64,000 bases of DNA from Diploscapter coronatus. Taxonomy: Eukaryota > Nematoda > Chromadorea > Rhabditida > Rhabditidae. A program made the position numbers and the translations under genes. Where the stretch lies: assembly GCA_964036155.1 (NCBI GenBank), contig OZ038423.1, positions 39,509,249 to 39,573,248 of the forward strand, read 5' to 3'. The notes under the pieces were generated by a model, which made no database searches, was not told the origin of the DNA, and worked only from the letters and a program-made list of their open reading frames with translations. Positions 1 to 12,500 of this stretch are shown here, piece after piece. How positions within the stretch are numbered: position 1 is the stretch's first letter; each line of letters begins with the position of its first letter.

Positions 1-309
1 CAAATTGAGGGGAAGACTAACCTGGGGCAACTTAGGGCAAACATAGAGGAATACGGTAGGGTGAAATAGATGATGTAATGGGTATCGTGAATTGTGAAAT
101 TTACGAGTGCTTTCTTAGGTTTGGTATTTCTAGTTATTCGAGTTTCTGTTGCACCAATTTGTAAATAACAAGTTTTATGCAAAAAAGTTTGAAGCATATT
201 TGTATTAGTCCAACTCAGTAAATTATAAAAATGGAGGGAAAAATGTTCGAGCACTCTTAAAACAGTATTTCCAAAAGTGAAAAAATGCTAAATCATATTT
301 TTATTTTAG

Positions 310-3300
310 GAAGCAGAGAACATTCTTGCTCTGACGAACGTGGAAACCCCTCTGAAGGGCGGTCTGAACACTCCCCTGCACGAGTCGAACTTCTCGTCCG
401 CACTGCCCGTGTCCGAGGTGGTCGCCACTCCCAACACAGTCCTTAATGCAGTCGCCGCCACGCCGGGCACTGCTGCTCTCGGCAAAGACGCATTCACTCC
501 CAGTGGAACCCCGTTCAGAGACCAGATGGGCATCAATGAGCAGGTTAATGGCGAAGTTGTTTAAAATATATGAATCATAATTTGACCTGTTTGGTATTCC
601 AAAAATAGTCGAGCATATTACTCGATTTCTACAATTTACAAATGTCTAGCTTCGAAAAAGAATCAAGTTTCTATTTTAAAAAAAATCTCTATTTGATCAT
701 CATTTTTTAAGAAGCTATTTCAATGAGCTAAAATAGTATTAATCCAATATGATTTTCTGCGGAAAATCAAAAATGACTAGCTTTCATAAAATGATGAATT
801 TCAGGTGTCAGCCTTCGAGCAGAAAGCAGAACTGCGAAAGGCACTCGGTCAGCTGCCGAAGCCGAAGAACGACTACGAGATTGTCGCCCCTGAAGAGGAG
901 GGCGAAGACGGAGAGGACGAGGGGCAGAACGAGGAGGGATGGGTTGAGGATGCAGCCGAGAGGGCCGAGGGCAGGGCCAAACTCAGGGCTGAGCGACGTC
1001 AGAGGGAATTCGCCAAGAGAAGCCAGGTTGGACAGTCAAAATTGCTGAAGGAGATGATTTGCAAATTTTACTAGGAGCCATAAACAAGTCTATACAAAGA
1101 GTTACTTTGCATTTCCCCTTCAAAAATTCAACAAAAATCAATCACTTATAGACTTGATCATGAATTTTGGAATATATCATTTGTACTGATTAGTTCTTTT
1201 CTTCTATTTTCTTTACCTATCCGCTTTTTAATTGCAAAAACGCTCAATCTTGCATTTCAGGTGATCCAGCGCTATCTGCCCCGTCCGTCGAAGGTCAACG
1301 AATTCGCCTTCAAGTCTGCTGCTGGCAAGGGAGAAACTATCAAGGTACTGCTACTTCATCTAATTGATGAAAGTCGAAAATTGCTAAGCTCGACAGTAAT
1401 TTCTGTCCCACTTTCTTGTTTCTAATGTCGAAAGCAACAGGAGTTATCGCCTGACCAAATACATTTCAGTCAATCATTTCCAAAACATTTTCCTTTTACA
1501 GCTCTCATTTTTTGTTTTGTAAAATCCCCGTTTAATGAAATCACCCAGATCTGCAGGGGGGCTCATGACATAAGAGAAGAGGGGTGTGAAGGAAATGAAT
1601 GACTAGAGATGAAGGGAAGATGAAGACAAACTGCACGAAAGGGAGAGATTGCGGATTAAAGATAAGGGGTTGGGAGAGGAGAGAGAAGCAGAAAGAGATG
1701 AGAGAGGATGGAGAATGGAAAGAGACAAAGACAGGCAGATGTGCTGAAAGCTCTCTTTGCCTTCCTACTGCTTGTCATTGCCTTGTTTGGAGGTTGTCCG
1801 AGCGGTCGGGCAAGGAGATTTATGATGAAATGATGAATGATCAGTCGAATCAACACCCTGAAAATTGAAAAATCCATGACTTTGTCGAAATCAATAAGGT
1901 TTAGAATGATTGAAGAGTCACAGATCTACATAAATTTACAAGATTTTTGGAATTAGAACTCGAAACATAACTTGAAAGAAAAGATCAACTTCAATATCGA
2001 AGCCAAAATATGAAAAGGCAATCCGGAATATTGGAATTTGAAGAGACAGCATACAAAAGTGAGAGCGCGTTCCCCTATCCTAATTCTGCATACTATCCCG
2101 TTAAATTGCAACGTTTCCGAATAGCTCATGAAAATCAACTGTCTAAATTTTAACACTTGAAGTAATTAGCTTAAGAAAATTCTACCACTGATATTATATA
2201 CAAATGGAAATTTGTCTCAAAAATTTCTAATTTTCCTCGATTTTAGTCGGCCGACGACCTGATCAAAGCAGAGATGGAGAAGTTGCTCCGATGGGACGTG
2301 GAAGAGAAGCGACCTGATTACATTCCTACGCAGGAAGATCTCAGCGCTGCCGCTCAACTCATCAAACAGGAAACTGAGCCTGGTAAGCCATTTTCCTCAA
2401 TTTGCTAAAAATTTCACACTTCCTTCGGCGTATTTTTCAGTTACAACTCATTTTGTTTTCCTATAAAATGGTATCCATCTAATTTATGAAGTTGAAATTT
2501 CATATTTTACCTATTTTATAGTCACTTTTCAGTATATGAAATTACGATCTTTTCATGCATTTATTCGAATTTGCAGGCCGTGACATGAACGCGGAAATGT
2601 GGGCGATCGTGGAGCAGTGCAACTCGGAGCTGATTCTGTCCAAGGGCAAATTCCTTCGACTCGGCGTCCTCTCCAGGGCCGATCAGGCCGAGGCTCTTCA
2701 TCAACAATTCTTGGTAACTACTTTTTATTCTTTCATAGGTTACTACTCAAATTATTTTTATGACATCTTTAAGGAATGAATTTATAGTTTTGAAAAAAGT
2801 GCCGAGAAAAATATATCGAGTATTATTTCACTCCCCTTTGCTAAAATTACTTTTTACAAATATCGCGTATCATATCTTCTTTTTATAAAATCTTATCATT
2901 TTTCATTCCAGATACACCGTGATTGGATGGCGGCTCGCGCGAAGAAGACGACCAAAATGGAGAAAAAGTTGAAGATCAAACTGGGCGGATATGCGGTTAG
3001 TTGAAAGGCCAAAATTAAGGGAAACTGAAGGGAATAAGGAAAATGACAATGAGTGAAATGCGCGTTTCCACATTTTCACACTGACAAGGACAGGAAGACA
3101 CTTTTTACTCTGTGTGAAAAGGAAACAAATGATTCGTCTGTTGTCAAAATGGGTCATTTGGTGACAAGCATATTTCTTGGAACATACTGTAAGAATAGGT
3201 GTTGCGCGAAGCTTTACCACGTTTTTCAAATAATTCTCGAACAAAAATGTTCTTCTCATATTTTTAAAGTTAGAAGTTTGACTGACTTTAAGGATAAATT

Positions 3301-5844
3301 TCCGCTGTTTTCGTGTGTTCTTACTGAAAAATCTTACGATTTCTCAAAATTATAGAAATTGATCCCATTTGTGCGAGGATAGGCAAGGATTTTTTTTTTG
3401 GATTTCTCTGAGAATTGGTCTGTATTTCATTTGAATGTAACGATGGTTTTATGTTGAAGTGGAGAGAATCAAGCACCACGCTGTTTTATAGCCTAGCCCA
3501 TCCTTGATCCTCTTTCTTGCCTCGCTCCCCTCTTTCATTCACTTTGTATCCCTCTTCTCTTTGCAAACTCATTACAGTAATTTATGCGATTCCTTCCCTT
3601 TATTTCTCTTTTTCAACGGGAAGAGAACCTCGAAACTAAATGACCGAATGAACTACGGGAATGAGTGAGAGAACGAGGTTTGAACAGAAATGATTAAAGA
3701 GTATGAATTTTAAAGAGAAAAAAGAAAAAGAAACCACAACATTTCCTATGCAAATTCAGTTATCTCTGTCGTCGAGTTTATGCACTTGATTTGTGTCATT
3801 TGAGAACAGCAAAAGCGACATCAACTGATTTCGAGAGCAATTACATGAACTATGTAGCGAATTAGTTGGGCTGTTTTGGTCAAAATGAGTTTGGCTTTAT
3901 CGAATTTCAAGCTAACTTTTGCATTTTTTTTTTGCATCTATCAAAGAAGCGAACATTTTATCTCATCGAAAAATGGCTTACGGTATCAAAAAATGACAAC
4001 TTTGCAATTGTATTTTCTCAAGCTACTTGTGAATTCCTTGTCTTTGATGTGGCGCAATCCGTTCATCCTGCAAACTTGAATCCGAATATGAGAAAGAATG
4101 GGGGGAGATGATAAAGGAATGAAGATTACAGTAATCCAGTCTGAGATACAAAGGAAAGGGAAAGTTCAAGTATCTGGGACATGTGACTACGCTGCGCTGC
4201 GCTTCGCAACTTCGCCTCTTGAATTAAGCGCATCCGCGTAGGGTGGGAATCTTACTTTACAGTAGCTTTTTAAGCAGATCTTTTAGAATTACTCGAGCAC
4301 ATCCTTATTCTCTAAAATTTCTGAGTTTATGCTAATTTTTCGATAACAGCAACATGACTGCAAAATTTCTATCAAGTCGCAACATGATTCTAGTGAAATT
4401 CTTGGCTCATTCTTTTGAATATCAATATTGGAAAATTTCATTCTTATCATCATTCTGTTACTGCTAAATTTTTCAAAGCTAAATTTCAAGATTTAGTAAT
4501 TTTTAAAAAAGTATCTCTAAAAATTCCTTGTCTTCCTAGAATAAAAAATTATCCACGTTATTTGTTTCTATCCAGCCTAACCTCTTGCATCATCGATTTA
4601 CAGCCTGTTGTCATTTTTGTCCCTTTCATTCCCTCCTTTCCATTCTTTTGTCAAATATTCCCTTGTGTTATTTGTGTGACCCGCTCCTGTTTTCTACGCA
4701 TTTTCCTGTGAATTCTGCGACAAATTTACAATGTCGAATCGGCAAAAATATCGAGTAAATCTGTGAGAAAGTAGTCATTTTCGTGAATAAATTGGGTGAT
4801 TAATGATCCATCATACAATGCGGTTTCTATTTTTCGTGACCTAGAAATTTCTTGATTCTTTTAGTTATGGCTAGGGTAGAAGTATCACTTATCGAGGCCA
4901 AGAGCAATTAATCTTTTCACGATAAAAAATACAGAAAAGCTAAAAAAAGTCTTATTCTTAGTTTTTCAGTCGATCTATTCGAGCATCGTGACGAAGCTGA
5001 ATGAAGTGCATAACGAGTTGGACCTTACCAACATCGACATGGAAACATTCAGGTTGGAGTTTTTGAAATTAAATCATGCGAAAATTACGACTTCACATAA
5101 ACTTATAAAATTCGCATTTTTTACTTTTCTCGGCATCTTCAAAATAATGCCATCTTGCAATGGAGTAGTAGTTGATTAAACATTCATAAATTTAATAAAC
5201 AATCGAAAATTTGATATATTTCTAAATGAGAGTTATCTTTTGAAGAAAATAGCATGAGCGTAATTTACATTCATTAAAGTATTATTTCATGAAAATATTT
5301 ATGATCTGAATGAAACCTATAAAATCTTGCTTTTTACCCCAATTTATTTTTCCAGACGTCTGTCGGAGCACGAAGAGAAGGCGATTCAGAAGCGGTTGAG
5401 TCGGTTGAGAGAGGAAACCAAAAGACAACAGGTTGGATCCTTTCTTATTGATTTTATAAATCGAACATTTTTACATCATTTCTCCGTCTACAATGTTATC
5501 ATTATCAAAGACGAGTGCAATTTCTCTTTTCCATTTTATAACCATTTGTAGTATTGCATTCACAAACAATTTTATTAATTACACATCTGACATAAAGTTT
5601 TCCAGTAGTTTCAAATACTTTTATTCGTATTCCTACTATCATTTCATATTTTCAACAGTCAGAATTTTCATTTCAAAACGATGCGTTCTTTTTCTAGGAT
5701 CGTGAGCGTCGCCTGCAGCACCTCTACTCTGCACACAGCCAGAACGCGTGGAACATTCGTCAGACGCAGATGCGCAACGACGCGACAGTCAGTGCTCAGC
5801 CTGTGCAGTACAATGGCACCGCCGCCACGGCTAATGGACAATAA
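310..5844 (+). CDS. cdc-5L: CDC5L-type pre-mRNA splicing factor, 3' half (partial)
   Basis: Nine exons: 310-543, 805-1026, 1261-1344, 2247-2382, 2577-2713, 2912-2995, 4970-5052, 5356-5431, 5698-5844 (TAA). They join into one frame of about 400 residues, the C-terminal half of CDC5L, a Myb-like subunit of the PRP19/NineTeen complex that acts in the nucleus in spliceosome activation. The first exon carries the family's NVETPLKGGLNTPLHES segment. The second carries an acidic stretch after LPKPKNDYEIV, and the sixth a Lys-rich KMEKKLKIKLGGY. The last exons are Arg/Glu/Gln-rich and probably coiled coil. The N-terminal Myb repeats must lie left of the window. Family members are about 750-800 residues, so roughly half is present. 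A 2-kb intron (2996-4969) contains nothing I recognise. The family call rests on recognised motifs; exon limits are inferred from splice signals and frame. Confidence 0.93.
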
Positions 5845-6398
5845 GAAGGTCAAAATTTGAAATCCTTTATCTTTTACCCACTTTGTTATTATTATTTTAT
5901 CATCACTATGTCCTGTTCCTTTAACAGCAGAAGAATGCTTTCCATCTCTATTTCCTTCACCACGCTCTTTCTATCTTGAAAGGACGAGTAGCACGAAAGA
6001 ATGAAGGGGGAAGGGGTTCCTGTGTTAAGGGGACATGATACAATAATCATTTTCCATGTTATTTTCCTGAAACTAGCATAGAAAATAATAGAACAGTGAT
6101 TTTTCATTACATAATTTATCTGAGTCGATCAACATTCTGGAAAGAAAATCGATTTATAAACCTTGAAACTTCATGTTATTATTTTTAACATAAACAAGAC
6201 CCCCTATATTCATCGAGTTGTTATTTGGTATTTTCCTACAAAATCCTGATTTCATCACCGTTTATTTATTAATTTTATCACCGGTATTCGTTCGGAGTGT
6301 TGGTTCTTTTATGCGAATAAAAATTCGTATTTTATTTTTTATTTTTCTGAAGAAATAATGCGTTTTTCATCCTGTAGATCAAATAGAATTGAGGGATA

Positions 6399-6524
6399 AC
6401 TCGGAAAAGAGAGCCCAAAATGCATTGAAAAAGGACCGAAACCAATTCGCCCTACTTTTATGATTTTGTATTGGTGTGAGAATTACGATCTTTATTCACT
6501 GCGTTTCGAGGCTCTTTTCCGAGC
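6399..6524. repeat. Short inverted-repeat element, TA-flanked
   Basis: The arms CTCGGAAAAGAG (6400-6411) and CTCTTTTCCGAG (6512-6523) are exact reverse complements, and weaker pairing continues inwards for about 40 bases. TA dinucleotides flank the arms at 6397-6398 and 6525-6526, as in Tc1/mariner-type non-autonomous elements. It encodes nothing. The inner arms are degenerate, so it is probably an old copy. Confidence 0.45.
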
Positions 6525-9062
6525 TACGGAATTCGAGAGTCCTGGACATGTGAAGTGTGAGTATAGAGGTGAAGAAGGCATTAGCGCGATTATCCCTTAG
6601 GCCCTCTTATGAAATAAGGAAAGCGCTGTAATTTTGCAGTCCCTTTGTTCTTCCCGACTTTCATTCAAAATCCAACGAGATTATATGGGATTTCATCAAA
6701 TTCGTCACCCCTCTTGACACTTGGCAGAAAAAGGTGACGAAAATGAGTGGAGCTAATTTTTCCTTTGGAGGAAACATACGAACTTACAAAATGACTTTGG
6801 ATATTATTCATTATTTTTCATCAGAAAAGCTTTTTCGGGCCTAATTTTGTTTCAAGAAAATCACTAATCTATTCTTTAATTTGATCTGTATATCGTTGTT
6901 ATTTAGTTACGCAAATTTGAATAAACTAAAAATACTAAAGATTACCATATTTTCTACAAAAATATTGACTAGTTACGCTAGGAAAATACCGCATGAAATT
7001 GTCGATTCTTTATTTGGAAAAGCTGCATAAATACGGCTGACCGTATGACGAAATGACGCAATCATAGAGCCATTTTGTTAGCAGACGGCTTGAGGGTTTA
7101 TTTGCTGCGAACGAAATTTAGTTTTGAAGTGATGCGTAAACTCTCGAAGCATGATGCTAGAAAAGTTAAATATTTTTATTGCACCATAGCTTCACTCTCA
7201 CTATACATTTTTTCAAATCCGAATGTCCTTTCCAGCTGGTTTTCAACTATTCATATTTATCTAAACTTAAATTTTCCAAAATTTGTACAACTAAAAATCT
7301 TCGTTTGACCCGGTTTTGAAATTTTGCCGTAAATAACTTCTTGATTGGAAGGCTACAAAGTGGTTTTGTGTCTTTTTATGATGGCTGCAGGAATGGTTTT
7401 CCTGAATGAGCCCTTGAATGGGAGGGTGTGAATTGGATAGAATCGAGCTGATTGATGGAATGTAGGGAGAAAGATGGAGGAAGTCCAGGTGATGGAGAGA
7501 CGAAAAAGAAGAGAGGGGGTCAAACTGAGTTGCAAACGTCTCTTCTCTTTCTCTAACTGTCGGTATGAATAACCGCAACGAAATGGTCTATGGATGGATA
7601 TAGATCATCCAGGGGCAGGAAAGACTACAGTAACCCCAACTGTTCTAGGAGATAAATTAGAATTTGCTCAGATTAGTCATCCCAATTGAGCAGATACTTA
7701 TTGAGTTGTCAAGATGACAATTCAGCTCTTCGAAATCAAAATGGTTCGATATCTTAATAGCCGAATACAGAAAGCATTTTGGAAATATACAAGTTTGTAG
7801 GTAGCTATACCGAATTAGGAGACATTGCAACACAAGTTCGTTGAAATGCAATAATGATTCTGCAATATTCAAGTGCTTTCGAGGAAAAATTGAAAACATT
7901 CTAAATTAACTATTTCCTAAAGACATTCAAACATTTTTGAACGAAATGTCATTTTCATTATCCTTCCATCCTCATGAAGTGCTTAGGGATTACTGTAGCT
8001 AACAAAGGGAGGAGGCTTTGTTTTATCTTCTTTTCTCTTCTCGCCTTTAGCAGGTGCACTATCCTAACGTCCATAGATTCGAGAAGATATCCTTGCAAAA
8101 GGGAAGAAGGATAACTGACAAGTCGATTAGAATGACAACACACTGCTTAAATAGAGACTGTCAGAAGAATGAATCAAGCTCTTTATCCACATCTCCATGC
8201 TTTCTCTGATATCTCTCCAAATCCTCGCTCTCTCACATCCAGCTGCACCATCCAGCATCTTTTGAGCCATTTTAGGTGCTAATATTTTACCGCCATTCCT
8301 TAAAAGGAATGAGATCTTCTTCAATGGAAAGTATAGAAACGACTCTCTTGTATGGGTTTTTAAAGTAAAATTCTATCGAAAGATTCTAATATTTACATGT
8401 ATTTGTCAATTTCTGGCTTGTTATTTACGCATAAGAATAAGTTTATGGTAAAAAGTGAACAGGAATATTACAAATTTTTTAAATTTGTTGATCTTTGGAA
8501 TAAATTTAACGACCTTTTTATTATAAAATTTTCATTGTGGTCATTGAGTTGATAATGACAAAAATAATAAATTAGAAATCTCTATGACTAAAATTTGTAT
8601 TCAATCAAAGAAAAACGATATACAGATAAGACAAATTTCAAAATCAACCCTGCAAGCAAACATAAAAAGGGCTAGGAAGGAAACAATCGATAAATAATAG
8701 AATTTCGCAACTTTGTAATTCATTAACAAAAATGATCACCCTCTTGAGCACAAAATGGTTTGCAGTTAACTAAAAAACGGATGTAATTCTCGAAATTTTC
8801 AAATTGCGCAACGATTTTCGAAGATAAGCTCGTTTGAAAACAGAACAATTTTGATCGAATTTCTCAAAATAATATCACCAAGATTTGTTTGGAATTTGCA
8901 ATAATTAAAATGAGGTACAGAATGCTAAAATATAAATTAGGTAACTTAGAAAAAAACGATAATTTAAAAATTGTTTATCACAGATCTCAATCACGCGGGC
9001 TATGATGAGGAGCGGATATTTTCATTTATTCTAAATAATTTATAAATTAAAAACTACAAATA

Positions 9063-9280
9063 CAGGGTGCGTCAAAAATCTTGATCTGTTTAGGCTTTTC
9101 TCCAAAAAAATTAGCATAGGAATAGGAAAAGCTATAACTTTTATAAGGATAAATGCTATTATATATTTAGCTTATTCTATCAAAGGCATTAGCAATGTTT
9201 AGTTCGTTCATTTACATGTGAACATGCTATTGTTAATCTACGAACTCATTAAAATCTATCCCAAATTTTTGCGCACCCAG
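9063..9280. mobile_element. Mariner-like MITE with TA target duplication
   Basis: The element begins CAGGGTGCGTCAAAAATC and its far end reads, in reverse complement, CTGGGTGCGCAAAAATTTG. This gives terminal inverted repeats of about 20 bp with a few mismatches. TA lies directly outside both ends (9061-9062 and 9281-9282). CAGGGTG(N)GTCAAAAA is a typical mariner-family terminus. At 218 bp with no coding frame it is a non-autonomous derivative. Confidence 0.75.
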
Positions 9281-9579
9281 TATCTGTGATTTTTCTTATA
9301 TCATTTTGTCAGACTTATAAAAATATCCGCTCCTTTCGAAAATCGTGATCGTTCGTTGAGCGGCACAAATATATGCAAAAAAAAAATCTTCTCTTCATTT
9401 TTGCTACTCAACGACTTCTCTCATTTTCTTTGGAAATGTCAAGATCCCATAAAAGTACTAGGGTTCCCCTTTGGTGGTTGCAAGTAGCATGTCTACAGTA
9501 AGCTCATCTGCCCATCCTAATGTCTCGGCATTTGTGCATTTGCCTCTTGGCTTGTTTTGCATAACTAACTTGTCTTGGT

Positions 9580-12500
9580 TCAAGTGCTGGTAGATGGCAG
9601 CGAGCGCAAATCAAATTGCTGCCCGCTTGCGACCGCGGTTTGTGGGTAGGCAAATAGCTCTGGAGGGTAGGGATTCTGCAGCAGCATCTGACCCTCGTAC
9701 TGAGGAGTCATTCGTTTCTCCTTCTGACGACGATTACAGAACCACACACGAACTACCTTAAATTCAGAAAATTAGGACTAACTTTGAGGAAAATAGAAAA
9801 CTCAAGAAAATCTTCTAATTTTATATTATCTTCATTGAGGTATAAAAGATTCCACGAGATTTGTAGCCATAGCACGATCGAATAAACGGGCATATTCGAA
9901 TTAAAAATATTGAAAGAATGATTTTAGACTTTACTTTTCCTTGCCACAAACTTTCTCTGACAATACGCTACCAGAATATGCGTTCGTTACTTTAAAAACT
10001 TGAGATTTTTGAACTCAATTGTAATATTCTTATTTTCGAAAAAAAAATCAAACAGGAAGCAACATAAGTCACGGAACTAATGGTCACTGAACAAAAACTC
10101 CTGTGTTAATTGCAAATTTTTTAGAATTTTGATACATTTTTCTTTCGAAGTTCTGCAGACTTTAAAATTACTTCGAGTGGCAGTGATTCTAAAAAATTGT
10201 ATCCAGTTTGATTCATGAAAGTTCTAGAAACTGGTCATTTGAAGCACCAATAATTTATGCGCCTCTCTCTGTATGATTTGAATGAGCTTTCCGGAACGAG
10301 AAGAGTAAAACCTGATGAAATTTGGCTAGTAAAAGATTTTGAATGAGCAAAAAGCAAAAAATCGATATGAAAACATCAAAGGGATTACTGTAATTGAGAG
10401 GAGAAAGGAGATTAGCGGAAAGGCAGCAATAGACAGGATAGACAAGAGGGATAGTGCTATCCTTCTGTCTTGCTGTACACTCGACAAGGAGTATGGGAAT
10501 TTTGATAACCGAAAAGGAAGGGAATTGATTGAAAAGGCGCATCGAGTCGACCTGATTTACATACAAATCAAATGCACACCATCACAGGCAAACTGACTGT
10601 CGCCAATACAAATAAAGGAAAGAACGAATAGGGAATGAAAATGAAACGAGAACGGGCTGATTGAATTTGAAATCGAACGAAAGAATTCTTTAAAAAAAAA
10701 ACAGAAATAACGTACCTCTTTTTCCAATCCTAATTCGACAGCAACTTGAGTGATTTCAGGAGCATTTGGCTTTTGATTCTTTTGAAAATGGTATTCCAAG
10801 CGGGACTTCACATTCACCTAAAGTAGCCCGATGAAATGCATTCGAATCTAGAGAAGAGTTCGGCCCCTTGTAAAGCTTATAGATTTTGAATCAAAATGAT
10901 GGTTTCCTTTCATAGAATGAGGATAGATAGGCAAATCTTATAATGAGATTATCAGCTGGATCAGATTATGATGACCACTTTGATACCGAAAAATAGTCAT
11001 TTTTGTCACTGTGCTTTCCATTTAAAATTCCGATTTCCAAAATTGATATCCTTATAAGTAGCAGGTATCGTAATTTTAATAAGCTTTATCAGAAAAAAAT
11101 AGCAGAATAGAATGATTGTACTTCCAACCTCAATGCTAGTTCTCTTCTTTCGTTTCCTGCCTCCTTGCCCGTTGATTTTCTCGAAGGTCGAATTTGGCGA
11201 TGAAGTCGTCGAATCTGCCTCTTCCAGCCATTTGAATAGCAGTGGCTTCAGCTTGCACATATTCTGCAAGAAAACGGGCGATAAATCCGGGATTTGGTCC
11301 ACTTTGATTCCCCAATTAGATGACCGTGGGAAGCCTTTTTACTCTTACAAATCGATTCATTTAGGTATTAGAAAAGAAATAGTAAATCTCTGTTGAGTTG
11401 TAGAGTATTTTCATTTGAAATTTCGGCATGGTATCTTATGATACGGAGCCGAGCGAGATTTAGACTGCAACATTGAAAATCAAAAGTTGGGCTTTTTTCG
11501 GGAGTAAACGAAACCTGGATTTCGAAATTTGAAAATTTCAATTTTAACAAGATCTGTTCGGAGAGAAGATAACGAATATGCTTGTTTTTCTTTAATTTTA
11601 TGCTCTAGAAGTCAGACAAACCTTGAAGGACAGTTGCAACGCTTCGAATCTGCAAATGGTTGTCTGAGAAAATACGCTGCCCGAGAAGGTGCCTAGTGCC
11701 AAGCCGACGTCTGCCTGCGTGTAGCTGAAATCGAATCGAATTGAATCAGCCAAAACAAACAAATCTCGTTCCGCCACAAAAACGCGTTCAATATCTCCTG
11801 CATTCTGTGATTGTCGGTTAGATCAAAGCAAGAACGAGTTCTTTCGCAACTTTGAGCATTCATCATTCATTTGAAATAAGTTTGATTTTAGGAACATTAT
11901 ATTCTTTCTGTACATTGTTGCTCAAAGCTTTTTCATCAGCCACTTTTCCACTTGCTGACCAACCTATGGTGAAGTGATTTGCCGAAACATGATCACATTT
12001 TGGAGTAGCCAAATAATTACAATTTTAAAGTTTTAGTCGGATTGAGCCATCTCAGTACAATGGCAAGAAAAGTTCGGAACCAAATGCAAATCTTAACATG
12101 AAACTCGAACTCACTTTTCATGAACGAATAATTGGAAAATTTTATTTTCATGTAAAATGCTCTAAAACCTAAAAATCCGGTAAATTTCAAAGAGTTGATC
12201 GTCGAAAATGATTTTACTCGTGATTTTAGAAATCATTTTTGGTTCCAAACATTTTCTTTGCCATTGCAGATAAGCAAATAGAAAAAATTAGTGGATGATT
12301 CAAAATTTTTGAAGGCCAATATAAGCTATCTTTAAAGTTTGTAAAATTAAAACAAAAATTCTTTCTCACCCCAACTTGATCCTTTTCTGCTTGAACTGTT
12401 TTGCGAATCCTTCTAAATCGTCGGAGCTTGTTGGCTCTGCGTCGTCTGATAGCTGCGAGGCCAGCAAAGCCTCTTCCTGCTGACTCAGCTCGCCATTCAC

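Larger units (their letters stand above)
5845..9579. other. Intergenic region between convergent cdc-5L and ceh-6
   Basis: No gene is recognised in about 3.7 kb. An AATAAA at 6316-6321 is a candidate polyadenylation signal for cdc-5L. The region holds two short inverted-repeat elements (6399-6524 and 9063-9280, listed separately). Open frames here are short, low in complexity and lack splice-linked extensions. Both flanking genes point into this region, so it should contain only 3' UTRs and repeats. Confidence 0.6.
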
